A stretch of DNA of 64,000 bases from NCBI RefSeq assembly GCF_020164555.1, contig NZ_JAIQZB010000014.1, positions 1 to 64,000 of the forward strand. Reading direction: 5' to 3'. Of this stretch, positions 36,305-45,818 are shown piece after piece. Under the pieces are notes generated by a model that was given only the letters and a program-made list of their open reading frames with translations, was not told where the DNA came from and ran no database searches. Made by a program: the position numbers and the translations under genes. Position 1 is the stretch's first letter, and each line of letters starts with the position of its first letter. This DNA comes from Salegentibacter lacus (GTDB taxonomy: Bacteria > Bacteroidota > Bacteroidia > Flavobacteriales > Flavobacteriaceae).

Positions 36305-36754
36305 TTATAGAATTCCTTCATCTGCAAAACTGTAGTAATTACCGTCAGGAATAAGAATAATATGATCCAGGACTTTAACATCAAAAAATGTTGCAGCATT
36401 TTTAATTTTCCTTGTCAGGCTTTTATCGGCTTCACTTGGTCTGAGGGTTCCGCTGGGGTGATTGTGCAATAAGATTATTGCCGTAGTTAAGGATTTTAAT
36501 ACTACTGCGAATAAGATTCGAACATCGACCAGGGTCCCGGTAATACCTCCATTAGAAACTTCATAGATTCCTTTAACCCTATTGGCATTATTGAGCAGTA
36601 TAATTTTAAAGGTTTCCTGCAATTCAATATTATTTTTATTCCACTGTTCAAATGCCAATGCTGCCGCACAGCTGGAACTGTTTATTTTTGGAAGTAAATT
36701 TGTTTTTATATTTCCGCTGTAGCTTATCGCAATTTCATTAACTTTGGTTTTCAT
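36305..36754 (-). CDS. RadC-like JAB/MPN-domain protein
   Basis: This 149-residue metalloenzyme-fold protein has the JAMM motif in full: LLHNHPSG-x6-D (HNH in ILLHNHPSGTLRPSEAD) and a preceding Glu in NIELQETFKIILLN. It lacks the N-terminal HhH region of chromosomal RadC, which is typical for copies on mobile elements, where such proteins are linked to DNA processing or antirestriction. It lies downstream of ssb on the same strand with an attenuator-like hairpin between them. Confidence 0.88.
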   Translation of the reverse strand: MKTKVNEIAISYSGNIKTNLLPKINSSSCAAALAFEQWNKNNIELQETFKIILLNNANRVKGIYEVSNGGITGTLVDVRILFAVVLKSLTTAIILLHNHPSGTLRPSEADKSLTRKIKNAATFFDVKVLDHIILIPDGNYYSFADEGIL

Positions 36755-36783
36755 TATTAGCTTATTTAAAGGGTTAATAATTA

Positions 36784-36819
36784 AAAGAGGGCTCTACTTT
36801 CGAAGGGTACGCCCTCTTT
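36784..36819 (-). terminator. Intergenic hairpin between ssb and radC
   Basis: AAAGAGGGC and GCCCTCTTT form a perfect 9-bp stem. On the minus strand it is followed by TTTTAATTATT, so it could end or attenuate ssb transcription before radC. Confidence 0.65.
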
Positions 36820-36830
36820 GTTTTTAAAAA

Positions 36831-37178
36831 TTACTGGTCTGCGTTTTCCTTATTTCCAAGGAATAAGATTTCATTTACCAAAATTTCGGTAACAAATCGT
36901 TTTTCCCCGCTTTGGGTTTCATAGGATCTGGAAGTCAGTTTGCCACGGATAGCTACTTCTTTACCTTTATCGACATATTTCTCGATAAGCTCTGCCTGTT
37001 TTCCCCAGGCCACTACATTGTGCCAGTCGGTTTGTTGCACTTTTTCCCCGTCTTTGTGGTAATATTCATTGATAGCCAATGAAAAGCTGCATACCTTTTT
37101 ACCGCTTTCAAAATTCTTTGTTTCGGGAGCGTTTCCCACATTTCCAATTAACTGTACTTGGTTTCTTAGATTACTCAT
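36831..37178 (-). CDS. ssb: Single-stranded DNA-binding protein
   Basis: This 115-residue OB-fold protein coats single-stranded DNA. I chose the start MSNLRNQVQLIGNVGNAPET; the frame is open 44 codons further upstream, but that part is low-complexity and unlike SSB. The core shows KVCSFSLAINEYY, WHNVVAWGKQAELIEKYVDKGKEV and the RSYET segment. It lacks the long acidic tail (DDDIPF) of chromosomal SSB, ending in ENADQ, as do many plasmid or conjugative-element versions. It likely protects transferred strands. Confidence 0.93.
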   Translation of the reverse strand: MSNLRNQVQLIGNVGNAPETKNFESGKKVCSFSLAINEYYHKDGEKVQQTDWHNVVAWGKQAELIEKYVDKGKEVAIRGKLTSRSYETQSGEKRFVTEILVNEILFLGNKENADQ

Positions 37179-38281
37179 AATTAAAAGATTTAGAAACCTG
37201 CTTTTCTTTGCAGGTTGATTAAACATTGATTTACTTATTATATCCGGAGCGTTTTCCTTTTTTGATTTTTTTACTTCGCTACCGGGTATGTTGTTTTGAA
37301 ATGATTTCATAATTTTTATTAATTGATTTACTTCTTATAGAGCCGTTTGCTGTTACCTTTTTTGATGCTGATACATTTTCAATATTTAGAATTAGGGAAG
37401 GTTTATAAAAAGGAGGGACGACTGGCTTATGCAACCTGGACTAACTTCTAAATATTGGTATTTTGCATTACAAAAAAGGTAGGGACAGCTACGGCCGGGA
37501 AGGAAATGGAAAGGCTGAAATTGAAAAGCAACCGGAAGCGAAGTAAATGCAGGAATGAATTTCCGATGGGGCGGACTCCATTCCCTATTTCGGATTGGGA
37601 ATGAAGTGATCCTTACCAGAACACCAGAAGAGTTAACGAAATGAAAAGGAGAAATTGGGAATAGTGTCCAAGACTTCAAGGGAAGCTCTTTCTCCGTAAT
37701 GGAGCTTTTCGCGAAATTAGGGAGAATGTGCTGACCGATCAATACAAACGGATCATCCACTTTAAATCGAATTCACTGTAGACTTAAAATGATAAGGTAA
37801 TTGGTAGTATTAGGAAATGCCCACGGCTCATTTAATTCCCTACGCAAATACCGTAATAGAGTGAAAAATAAGTTAGTGGGTAAATTATAGTTACGAATTA
37901 TTCCAATCTAAAATGGAATCAATTGACTTTAAAAGACAAAGATTTAATTTTTCAGAAAGTCACGAAAAAAGTGGATAAAATTTATAAAAGGAATTTTTTT
38001 CCGGGGTTCCAAATACTCAATATAAGCGTTGAATATTGCGTGGGTCACTCGTCCGGAAAATATTCTTCCAAATATCACCAATCATTCTTGAAATAGAATA
38101 ATATCAGTTAAGGGGTAAAACAGCGAACAAACTTTGAACGTTAAGTCATAAACTAAACCACTCTTCACTTAAAGTGCAGAGGTTTTTCTCCCAGGGTTTA
38201 AAATCCAACAAAGCTATTCCAATATAAATTGGAATCGTCACTTGAACCTCACGATAATGATCCCGATAATCATTAACCATC
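37179..38281. other. 1.1 kb without a supported gene
   Basis: Short reading frames exist on both strands, including one of 122 codons on the minus strand (37392-37760), but none shows a domain, a signal peptide or a credible start. This is where the conjugative element appears to end. I found no integrase, tRNA or clear direct repeat that would mark an attachment site. Confidence 0.5.
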
Positions 38282-38524
38282 TCATCCTTCAATATCGTTT
38301 TGGAATTCTTATTGAAGTTCTCTAGACTTTCGCCCTTTAAACTTCTCCAGTATATTACTTACATTAAGTTTAGGAACATATTAAATATGCATATGGACAT
38401 AATCCGAACTAACAATTCCTTTTGATATTCCTATTCCTTCTACTTCACCTATTTGAACTAACAGTTCACGACAACCCTCCTGATTATCACCTTGAAGTAC
38501 CTTTTATCTATATTTAGTGGACCA
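38282..38524 (-). pseudogene. IS200/IS605 TnpA (Y1 transposase), degraded
   Basis: The minus strand reads WSTKYR, stop, KVLQGDNQEGCRELL, then GISKGIVSSDYVHMHI with the HUH motif (HMH), a stop, and then LEKFKGRKSRELQ, a stop, and a final short segment. All pieces are in one frame and in the order of TnpA of IS200. Four in-frame stops show it is dead. Confidence 0.82.
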
Positions 38525-38569
38525 AAGATGCGGAAAGCCCCCTCATTAATAGCCTTCAAAATTTTAAAA

Positions 38570-38594
38570 AATTAGTTGCAAATCTCAACTAATT
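38570..38594. promoter_or_regulatory. MarR-type operator
   Basis: AATTAGTTG and CAACTAATT are perfect 9-bp arms around CAAATCT. The arms contain TAGTTG, frequent in MarR/SlyA sites. It covers the -33 TTG (38576-38578) of the promoter for the MarR-efflux operon, so a bound dimer would block RNA polymerase. Confidence 0.75.
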
Positions 38595-38607
38595 AATTTT
38601 ACCTTTG
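38576..38607 (+). promoter_or_regulatory. Promoter of the MarR-RND operon
   Basis: TACCTTTG (38600-38607) fits TAnnTTTG, with TTG at 38576-38578, 21 bp upstream. It overlaps the palindromic operator and lies 19 bp before the MarR start codon. Confidence 0.65.
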
Positions 38608-38626
38608 TCTTTCAATACTATTTCAT

Positions 38627-39037
38627 ATGAACATAGGTTTTAAAATGAGTGAAGTAATAAAATCTATTGGCAAGCTGATCGATAAATCCGTTATGGAAAA
38701 AGGGCATGAGCTTTCGATGGAGTACTTCATCATGCTAAACATTCTATATGACAAAGACAATATAATCCAGCAGGACCTCGCCAGTATAATGAACAAGGAT
38801 AAATCAGCAATTCTCAGGCAAATAGATGTATTAGAAAGAAAAAAACTGGTAGTACGTATTCCCGATAGCGAGGATAGGCGTAAAAAAACAATTGTCCTTA
38901 CCAAAGACGGCAGGAAGATGGTCGAGAAGCTTAGAAAAATTGAAGCTGACATTTTCAATAGCCTTCTAAAAAATGTATCGGAAAAAGATTTGAAGATTTT
39001 TGAATCGGTCCTGGATATAATGAAAGCACAGGTGTAA
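38627..39037 (+). CDS. MarR-family transcriptional repressor
   Basis: This 136-residue winged-helix dimer has the family core: QDLASIMNKDKSAILRQIDVLERKKLV (recognition helix) and RIPDSEDRRKKTIVLTKDG (wing). It is the first gene before a tripartite RND pump and has a perfect palindrome over its own promoter, so it very likely represses the pump operon and is released by a small, perhaps phenolic, ligand. The ligand is unknown. Confidence 0.92.
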   Translation: MNIGFKMSEVIKSIGKLIDKSVMEKGHELSMEYFIMLNILYDKDNIIQQDLASIMNKDKSAILRQIDVLERKKLVVRIPDSEDRRKKTIVLTKDGRKMVEKLRKIEADIFNSLLKNVSEKDLKIFESVLDIMKAQV

Positions 39038-39103
39038 CATTTTTTTTACCCAATTAATTGACAAAATCAACATTCTTTTAAATCAACTATAATAATCGGT
39101 AAT

Positions 39104-40459
39104 ATGCCCAATTACTTCTCCCTTAAATATATGCTACTTGTAGTCGCAGTTTACTTAGGTACTTATCAGGCCAACGCACAAAGTCAGGTTCTTTCTTTGA
39201 AAGAAAGTATCAATTATACCTTGCAACATCACCCCAGTAGTACAATTGCAAGATACTCGACGCAATCGGCAGAAGAAGAAATTAGGGAAAGCAAAGCTTC
39301 TTTTTTGCCGTCTGTTTATGGAAGCGTGGGACTTGACTACAACATCAAACTTCAAACAACCATTATACCTGCAGGCAGCTTTTCACCTACTGAAACAGAG
39401 CTGCAAATGGGTAACAAATTCACTAATTCAGCGTATATCCAGGCAGAGCAAAACCTGTTTGATAAAAGTTTATCGTTGGATATTACATCGGCAAAGATTG
39501 ATAAAGAAATTACCGACCTGAATGTATTGAAACAAAACCAAACGCTTATTTACAATACTGCATCGGCATACTATCAGGCTTTAAAGTATGCTGAAGAGGG
39601 AAGATTGCTGAAAGAAAGCGAAAAGCAATATGAAACGATGGTAGATATTTTGAAACTGCGTTACGAGCAGGGCGTGGTAAAGAAAAGTGAGTACGACCAG
39701 GCAAGGGTTAATTACAACAACATACAATTAGAAATTCAGGCTAACGACAATGAATACCAACTTGCATTGAACACCCTCAAAAACAGCATGGGTCTTGAGC
39801 TTGAAGCCTCTATTAGTATTGAAGATAGTGTGAGTAATGTAGATGTTGAGGATATAGGCCTCACCGCTCCCTCAATATTAGAGCCGGATAATATTATTGA
39901 TTACCGCATTGACCAAAAAAACCTGGAGCTACAGGTCCTGGATGTGCAACAAAAGAAAGCCGCTTTTCTTCCATCCATTTCAATGTACGGAAATTACGGT
40001 GGCAATGCCTTTGGTTCAGAGTTTTTACCAGCCATGGGTAATTGGTTTGACTATGCTACCATTAGCTTACAGGCTACTATTCCAATTTTTAGCGGCTTTA
40101 AAAAGAAAAGCCAACTAGCGCAGAGTAAACTTAGCCTTGCCTCACAAGAGCTAACCAACTCACTCAACCTGCAAACCTACAAACTCGATGTAGAAAATGC
40201 TTTCACGCAAATTATGAATGCTTATACCAGTCTAAATAAAAGCAAAGAAAACCTTCAGCTTGCACAAGAAATGATGGATGCGTCAACTATTGAATACAGG
40301 GAAGGAACAACTACGCTTTCTTCTTTACTGGACGCAGAATATTCTTATAAAGAGGCACGAACTACTTATACCAGCACATTGCTGGATTACCTGAATGGCC
40401 GGTTAAACTATTATAACAAAACCGGCACCATTACCGACTTTCTAGATGAATTAAAATAA
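39104..40459 (+). CDS. TolC-family outer-membrane efflux protein
   Basis: This 451-residue protein has a signal peptide (cleavage near ANAQ, residue 25) and two repeats of the outer-membrane efflux (OEP) fold, seen in paired helical segments such as YQALKYAEEGRLLKESEKQY and NAFTQIMNAYTSLNKSKENL. It forms the outer duct of the RND pump and lies 66 bp after marR. Confidence 0.9.
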   Translation: MPNYFSLKYMLLVVAVYLGTYQANAQSQVLSLKESINYTLQHHPSSTIARYSTQSAEEEIRESKASFLPSVYGSVGLDYNIKLQTTIIPAGSFSPTETELQMGNKFTNSAYIQAEQNLFDKSLSLDITSAKIDKEITDLNVLKQNQTLIYNTASAYYQALKYAEEGRLLKESEKQYETMVDILKLRYEQGVVKKSEYDQARVNYNNIQLEIQANDNEYQLALNTLKNSMGLELEASISIEDSVSNVDVEDIGLTAPSILEPDNIIDYRIDQKNLELQVLDVQQKKAAFLPSISMYGNYGGNAFGSEFLPAMGNWFDYATISLQATIPIFSGFKKKSQLAQSKLSLASQELTNSLNLQTYKLDVENAFTQIMNAYTSLNKSKENLQLAQEMMDASTIEYREGTTTLSSLLDAEYSYKEARTTYTSTLLDYLNGRLNYYNKTGTITDFLDELK

Positions 40460-40476
40460 AACAACTTCGAAAAATG

Positions 40477-40527
40477 AAATCCCCATGGACACATGCACAC
40501 CCGACAAGAATGATTATTTGGGGATTT
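40477..40527 (+). other. Hairpin between tolC and the adaptor gene
   Basis: AAATCCCC (40477-40484) pairs with GGGGATTT (40520-40527), followed by TAT. It lies in the 101-bp gap inside the pump operon and may adjust the ratio of outer-membrane protein to pump by partial termination or message stability. Confidence 0.4.
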
Positions 40528-40560
40528 TATGTGGCCATTAAAAAATATTAAAATACTCAC

Positions 40561-41631
40561 ATGAAAACGAAAAGAATTATTACCATCATACTGATTGTAT
40601 CGGTGCCTGCTGCAATCATCATTGGATTGATGACGAATAAAAAAAAGTTGGATGAAGCGAAGCAACCTGTGGACAGAAGCAATATCGCTGTAAATGTAAC
40701 CGTAGATACGGTCTCATTGAAAACGGTTGATAACTCTGTTACACAGCCAGCCACCCTAATTACCGAGAATGACGCCAGTGTAGCAGCAGAAACCTCCGGA
40801 ACAATCAGCAGTCTGGATATAGAGTTGGGCACATCAGTTAAAAAAGGTCAGGTAATCGGGCAGATTGATGCTACCGAAAACCAACAAAAACTGGATGCTG
40901 CAATGCTTTCCATCACCAAACTTACCTCCGATTACGAAAGAAATAAAGTACTGTTGGCCGGCAATGCCACCAATGCCAATGCCGTAACAGATGCAAAATA
41001 TGAATTGGATGCAAAGAAGTTGGAAGCCGCCCAACTACGTACACAAATTGAAAGAGCCAGGATTACAGCTGCATCAGCTGGTGTGATTACCGATAAGCTA
41101 AAAATAGCAGGAGAGTATGTTACCACTGGCGCCACAATAGCAACGATCACCAATGTGAATAGCTTAAAAGCCAATGTAAGTGTGCCGGAGAGCCAGGTTT
41201 TGCACATAAAGAAAGGACAGGAGGCTGTCATCACTTCCCAGTCTTATCCCGGCGCAAGTTTTACTGGAATTGTGAATTATGTAAGTCCTAAAGGAGATGA
41301 CAACCACAATTATACTGTGCAGCTTGACATCTCCAACACCGGTGCTATGCAGTTAAAAGCAGGTCTATACGTAAATGTTCAATTTCCAGTTTCAGCAACA
41401 AATCGATCCCTGCTCATGATTAACAAAAACGCATTGGCGGAAGGTGTGAAAAACCCAGTTGTATTTGTATTTAAAAATGGAGTGGTGGAAAAAAGAAAAC
41501 TGGTTACGGGCACTGAACAGGGTGATTACATAGAAGTGAAAAGTGGCTTATCTGCAGGTGAACTGGTGGTAACCAACGGTCAAATCAATTTATCAGACAG
41601 CAGCAAAGCTGAAATTGCACAAATAAGATAA
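40561..41631 (+). CDS. RND efflux periplasmic adaptor (membrane fusion protein)
   Basis: This 356-residue protein has one N-terminal membrane segment or signal anchor (about 5-24), a lipoyl/barrel-sandwich half (GTISSLDIELGTSVKKGQVIG), a short coiled hairpin (DAAMLSITKLTSDYERNKVL), and the second lipoyl half (ARITAASAGVITDKLKIAGE), then beta-barrel domains. It bridges the RND pump and TolC. The RND gene follows after 49 bp. Confidence 0.9.
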   Translation: MKTKRIITIILIVSVPAAIIIGLMTNKKKLDEAKQPVDRSNIAVNVTVDTVSLKTVDNSVTQPATLITENDASVAAETSGTISSLDIELGTSVKKGQVIGQIDATENQQKLDAAMLSITKLTSDYERNKVLLAGNATNANAVTDAKYELDAKKLEAAQLRTQIERARITAASAGVITDKLKIAGEYVTTGATIATITNVNSLKANVSVPESQVLHIKKGQEAVITSQSYPGASFTGIVNYVSPKGDDNHNYTVQLDISNTGAMQLKAGLYVNVQFPVSATNRSLLMINKNALAEGVKNPVVFVFKNGVVEKRKLVTGTEQGDYIEVKSGLSAGELVVTNGQINLSDSSKAEIAQIR

Positions 41632-41680
41632 TCCGGAAACCTACCAGGTTGTTATTGCGTACCATAAAAAAAATCTAAAA

Positions 41681-44600
41681 ATGAGTATCACAGAATTAAG
41701 TATAAAACGTCCGTTATTGATAACGGTAATGTTCGTAACACTTATCTTGTTTGGCATTATTGGTTATAATAGCCTTAGCCTGAACCTGCTTCCAAAGTTT
41801 ACGACCAATGTTGTTTCCGTTAACACCACATACACAGGCGCATCACCTGAAGAAGTGCTAGCCAGCGTTACCGAGCCATTGGAAGATGCGCTTTCTTCGG
41901 TTGAAGGGGTTGATGCCATAAGCTCTTCCTCGCAGGAAGGTTCATCATCCATTTCCCTGGAATTAACCAATAGTGTGAGCACTGCTGATGCCCAGTTAGA
42001 TGCCGAAAGAAAAGTAAACGAGATATTGGCATCGCTGCCAGAAGACGTTGACGACCCTGTGGTAAGCCGAATGAGTTCTGATGACGAGCCCATATTGAAA
42101 TTAAGCATCACTGCCAACATGAGCGACACGGAGTTGTATGACTTTATCGATAATGAAATAAAGCCCTTGCTTACCAATATAACAGGCGTATCGGACGTAA
42201 GCGTAATCGGCGGAACGAAAAGACAAATCAACATTGATATTGACAACGATAAACTGAAAGCCTATAACCTTTCGTTACTCGATGTTAACTCCGTTATAAG
42301 TACCAGTGATGCTTCTTTCCCCGCAGGTAAAATTGAAAGCGATAACAACCGCTATTCACTTGATTTGAATGCAAAGGTTCAAACTGTTGAGCAGTTAAGA
42401 AATGTGGTTTTACGACAAAATATTGACGGGAGCAGGGTATTATTAAAAGATGTGGCCTCCATTACTGATGGAAAAGAAAATGCAACGCAATTAAACCGTT
42501 TAAATAGCGAGCCCGCTATCGGTATTGAAATAAAAAAACAAACGGATGCCAACACGGTTGCAGTAAGCAAGCTGGCCAAACAACGTTTGGAAGAACTTAA
42601 AGCGGATTATGCAGCTGATAATTTCGAATATAATATAGCTTCCGATCAATCCACATATACACAGGCATCCGCAGATGCGGTGGTTCACGATTTGCTTCTC
42701 GCAGTTATCATAGTGTCATTTGTTATGCTGTTCTTCTTACATAGTGTTCGCAGTTCAATGTTCGTACTAGTGGCTTTACCTTCCGCTATGATACCCACTT
42801 TTATTATGATGTGGGCATTTGGATATTCGCTGAATATGATGACGCTGATGAGTCTTTCGTTGGTGGTGGGTATTTTAGTAGACGATAGTATCGTGATATT
42901 GGAAAACATTTTTCGCCACATGGAAATGGGGAAAGATAAACGCACTGCAGCTTTGGACGGCCGGAACGAAATTGGCTTTACTGCATTGGCGATTACCTTG
43001 GTTGATGTGGTTGGCTTTTTACCGCTTGCTCTGGTTGGCGGTATGATTGGCAATATTGTAAAAGAATATGCGATGGTGGTGGTGTTTTCTACCCTGTTGA
43101 GTTTGTTGGTAGCCTTTACGCTCACACCACTTTTGGCATCCCGTTGGGCAAAACTTACGCATTTGAGCAAAACTTCTTTATGGGGTAAAACCAATAGATG
43201 GTTTGAATCGCTAATTGACGATTTACGTGAGTTTTATTCAAAGGTTCTGATATGGTCGCTGGGCCATAAACGATATGTGATTATTGCAATTTCCGTATTG
43301 ATTATTGGTTCCGTTGCATTAATTCCTATCGGCTTTGTAGGTACGGAGTTTATACCAACCTCTGATCGCGGTGAACTAAATATTCAAATCGATTTAGCAG
43401 GCAATACGCCTTTAAATAAAACAAATGAAAAGGTTGCACAGATAGAAAGCATCATACTCAAACATCCCGAAGTAGTGAATGTCTTTTCAAAAGTAGGTAC
43501 GCAAAGCGGTGCCGGAATGGGAGCCAACTCATCTTCTAACAGCAACCTTGCGGAAATTTCCATACAGCTTATCGATGTAAATGAACGTGCGATAAGCACT
43601 GTTGATTTCGGAAGGAAGGTAAGAGATGAAATCATGCAAATACCCGGTGTCAAGCCTACGATAAAAACAGTGGGCATGACAGGCAGTGCCAATTTTGATA
43701 TTCAGATGGATGTTCGGGGAGTAAACACCGATTCTATTATGAAGGCAGCAGCCATCGTGAAAGACATTTTTGAAAAAACACCCGGCACCGATTATGTGCA
43801 ATACAGCACCAAAGAAGCCAAACCTCAGGTTTCTATTGCGCTTGACCATGAGAAAATGGCCAGCTATGCGGTGACAGTAAATGATGTGGGTAATTCTGTG
43901 CAATATGCATTCAGTGGCAGTGATAACACTAAATTCAGGGACAAGGGAGAAGAATATGCGGTGAACCTCGAGTTAGATGCTTCCAATACCATGACCATTG
44001 AAGATGTTAGGAAATTCAATGTGCAAAATTCCCGTGGTGCCAGCATTCCGCTGGAGGCAATAGCCACCATTACGGAAACATCTAGCCAATCCGTACTCGA
44101 ACGAACAGACCGGCTTAACTCGGTGACTATAAATGCCATTGCAGTAGGTCGTCCTTCCGGAAGTATTTCGATGGAAATTAAAGAGCAACTTGAAAATGTT
44201 GACTTCCCTGCGGGCGTACAAGTAGTAGAGGCCGGATTCGGTAAAAACCAAAATGATGCATTCAGCAGCCTGTTTTCCGCTGTGGGCCTAGGCATATTGT
44301 TGATGTACCTTATTATGGTGGCCCTGTATGAGAGTGTCGTTTATCCTTTTGTAGTATTATTCTCATTACCTGTTGCCATCATAGGAGCCATACTGGCATT
44401 GGCACTTACGTTAAATACCATAAACCTGTTTTCTATATTAGGCATTATCATGCTTTTGGGGCTGGTAGCGAAAAACGCCATTCTTATTGTTGACTTTGCT
44501 AACCAGGAAAAGGAGAAAAGCATGTCCGTAAGGGATGCCCTGGTTTCAGCCGGCCGGGAGCGGTTACGCCCTATCTTGATGACAACGCTTGCAATGGTCT

Positions 44601-44812
44601 TTGGCCTTTTACCAATGGCGCTTTCCTCAGATGCGGGTTCTGAAACCAAGAACGGTATGGCTTGGGTAATTATCGGCGGCTTAACAAGCTCCATGATTTT
44701 TACACTGGTATTCGTACCCGTTATGTACACTGTTATTGAAAGCGGGAAAAATAAAGTAAATGGTTGGTTTGGGATAAAAAAAGAGACCCCTGTGGTTGCT
44801 GAAGCAAAGTAA
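41681..44812 (+). CDS. RND efflux pump, AcrB/HAE-1 family
   Basis: This 1043-residue proton-driven inner-membrane pump has full length and 12 membrane segments. It starts MSITELSIKRPLLITVMFVT, as family members do. The proton-relay Asp pair lies in VGILVDDSIVILENIFRHME (about residue 405), and the porter-domain motif GASPEEV and the second-half segment GLVAKNAILIVDFANQ are present. The periplasmic loops account for about 300 residues in each half. The genes for the tripartite complex are all in this operon. Confidence 0.94.
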   Translation: MSITELSIKRPLLITVMFVTLILFGIIGYNSLSLNLLPKFTTNVVSVNTTYTGASPEEVLASVTEPLEDALSSVEGVDAISSSSQEGSSSISLELTNSVSTADAQLDAERKVNEILASLPEDVDDPVVSRMSSDDEPILKLSITANMSDTELYDFIDNEIKPLLTNITGVSDVSVIGGTKRQINIDIDNDKLKAYNLSLLDVNSVISTSDASFPAGKIESDNNRYSLDLNAKVQTVEQLRNVVLRQNIDGSRVLLKDVASITDGKENATQLNRLNSEPAIGIEIKKQTDANTVAVSKLAKQRLEELKADYAADNFEYNIASDQSTYTQASADAVVHDLLLAVIIVSFVMLFFLHSVRSSMFVLVALPSAMIPTFIMMWAFGYSLNMMTLMSLSLVVGILVDDSIVILENIFRHMEMGKDKRTAALDGRNEIGFTALAITLVDVVGFLPLALVGGMIGNIVKEYAMVVVFSTLLSLLVAFTLTPLLASRWAKLTHLSKTSLWGKTNRWFESLIDDLREFYSKVLIWSLGHKRYVIIAISVLIIGSVALIPIGFVGTEFIPTSDRGELNIQIDLAGNTPLNKTNEKVAQIESIILKHPEVVNVFSKVGTQSGAGMGANSSSNSNLAEISIQLIDVNERAISTVDFGRKVRDEIMQIPGVKPTIKTVGMTGSANFDIQMDVRGVNTDSIMKAAAIVKDIFEKTPGTDYVQYSTKEAKPQVSIALDHEKMASYAVTVNDVGNSVQYAFSGSDNTKFRDKGEEYAVNLELDASNTMTIEDVRKFNVQNSRGASIPLEAIATITETSSQSVLERTDRLNSVTINAIAVGRPSGSISMEIKEQLENVDFPAGVQVVEAGFGKNQNDAFSSLFSAVGLGILLMYLIMVALYESVVYPFVVLFSLPVAIIGAILALALTLNTINLFSILGIIMLLGLVAKNAILIVDFANQEKEKSMSVRDALVSAGRERLRPILMTTLAMVFGLLPMALSSDAGSETKNGMAWVIIGGLTSSMIFTLVFVPVMYTVIESGKNKVNGWFGIKKETPVVAEAK

Positions 44813-44854
44813 TAAATAGGTTAAAATTTTAAGGAGAAGTTTTTATAAAAAAAG

Positions 44855-45305
44855 ATTGAAGTTGTTGACCTCTAAAAAAGTTTGGAGATTTTACTGCTGT
44901 GGAAAACATCAGTTATTAGGTTGATAAAAATGAAATCTTCGCATTTCCTGGTCCCAATGGAGCCAAGAAATCTACCTCCATCAAAATGATGACTACAATT
45001 TCAGCGCCCACAAGTGGCCAAGGGAAAATTGATGGTTTTGATGCTGTAAAATAAAAGAAACAGGTTCTTGAATCCATAGGCATTATTTCCTGGATTTAAA
45101 TGAAGACCTGACGGCATACGAGAACCTATACTACCATGTCGTGGTTTACAAAGTGACCTCGGCAACAAGAAAGCAAAAAAATGAAAAGGTGTTAAACCAG
45201 ATAGGCTTGCTGAATCCTAAGGATGAATATATCAAAAACTTCTTCGGCGGGATCCCAAGAAGGGTTGAAATAACCCGTGGAATGCCCTGCTTCCAGGAGC
45301 GTATA
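44855..45305 (+). pseudogene. ABC transporter ATP-binding protein, degraded
   Basis: Broken pieces of an ABC-2-type drug-export ATPase are visible: IEVVDL then a stop, KFGDFTAVENISY then a stop, NEIFAFPGPNGAKKSTSIKMM (Walker A altered from GAGKST to AKKST), a frame shift, then text matching the ESIGI, LDEDLTAYENL and NFFGG-IPRRVEI segments. Several stops and frameshifts show it is dead. It lies just after the RND pump operon. Confidence 0.8.
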
Positions 45306-45539
45306 TAACTTATGGAGGAAAAGTGTTAAATTTAAGTTTAGTGCTTTAAGGTATATTTTTTTGCAATCCGAAATAATCGAAAACCTCCAATAGTACCTAC
45401 ACGCAAAACGTTAGGAGCAATTTTGATCCGTATACTTCAAAAATCTACATTTCCGAAAAACTATACAACATACCTGATTTTGTATAATCTGAGAGTCTTA
45501 ATTAAGGAGAACTTTGCATTGAATTTAAAAATGAAATGT

Positions 45540-45818
45540 ATGCAAAATCAATTAAAATATTTGTTATTAACCGGTGCATCTACCGGTATAGGATTGGTAA
45601 CTGCCGGTGTGCTTGCTAAAAATCGTTATTATGTATTTGCAGGAAGGGCCATAAGCATAAGATCAGCTTACACGATCAATCTTAACTTTATTATTCCAGA
45701 CGGTAATTTCATCTTCTACTTCATAAAAGATCCAATTTATCATTTTAAAAAGCATGGACCCAGAGTAATGGATGAAACAAATCCACTAACATCGCAATTA
45801 AAAATTTTGTATGCGTGA
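45540..45818 (+). pseudogene. Short-chain dehydrogenase (SDR) N-terminal fragment
   Basis: The frame MQNQLKYLLLTGASTGIG has the SDR NAD-binding motif TGxxxGIG and goes on VTAGVLAKNRYYVFAGR, the first strand and helix of a Rossmann fold. After about base 45650 the sequence has no SDR similarity. A full SDR is about 250 residues, so this is a truncated remnant. Its end overlaps bamD on the opposite strand. Confidence 0.7.

Noticed and set aside
37392-37760. 122-codon minus-strand frame after ssb
   Set aside because: It lacks a credible domain or start context; the composition is that of the degraded intergenic stretch.
42685-43194. 169-codon minus-strand frame inside the RND pump gene
   Set aside because: It mirrors the membrane segments of the pump gene and is not supported by any domain.
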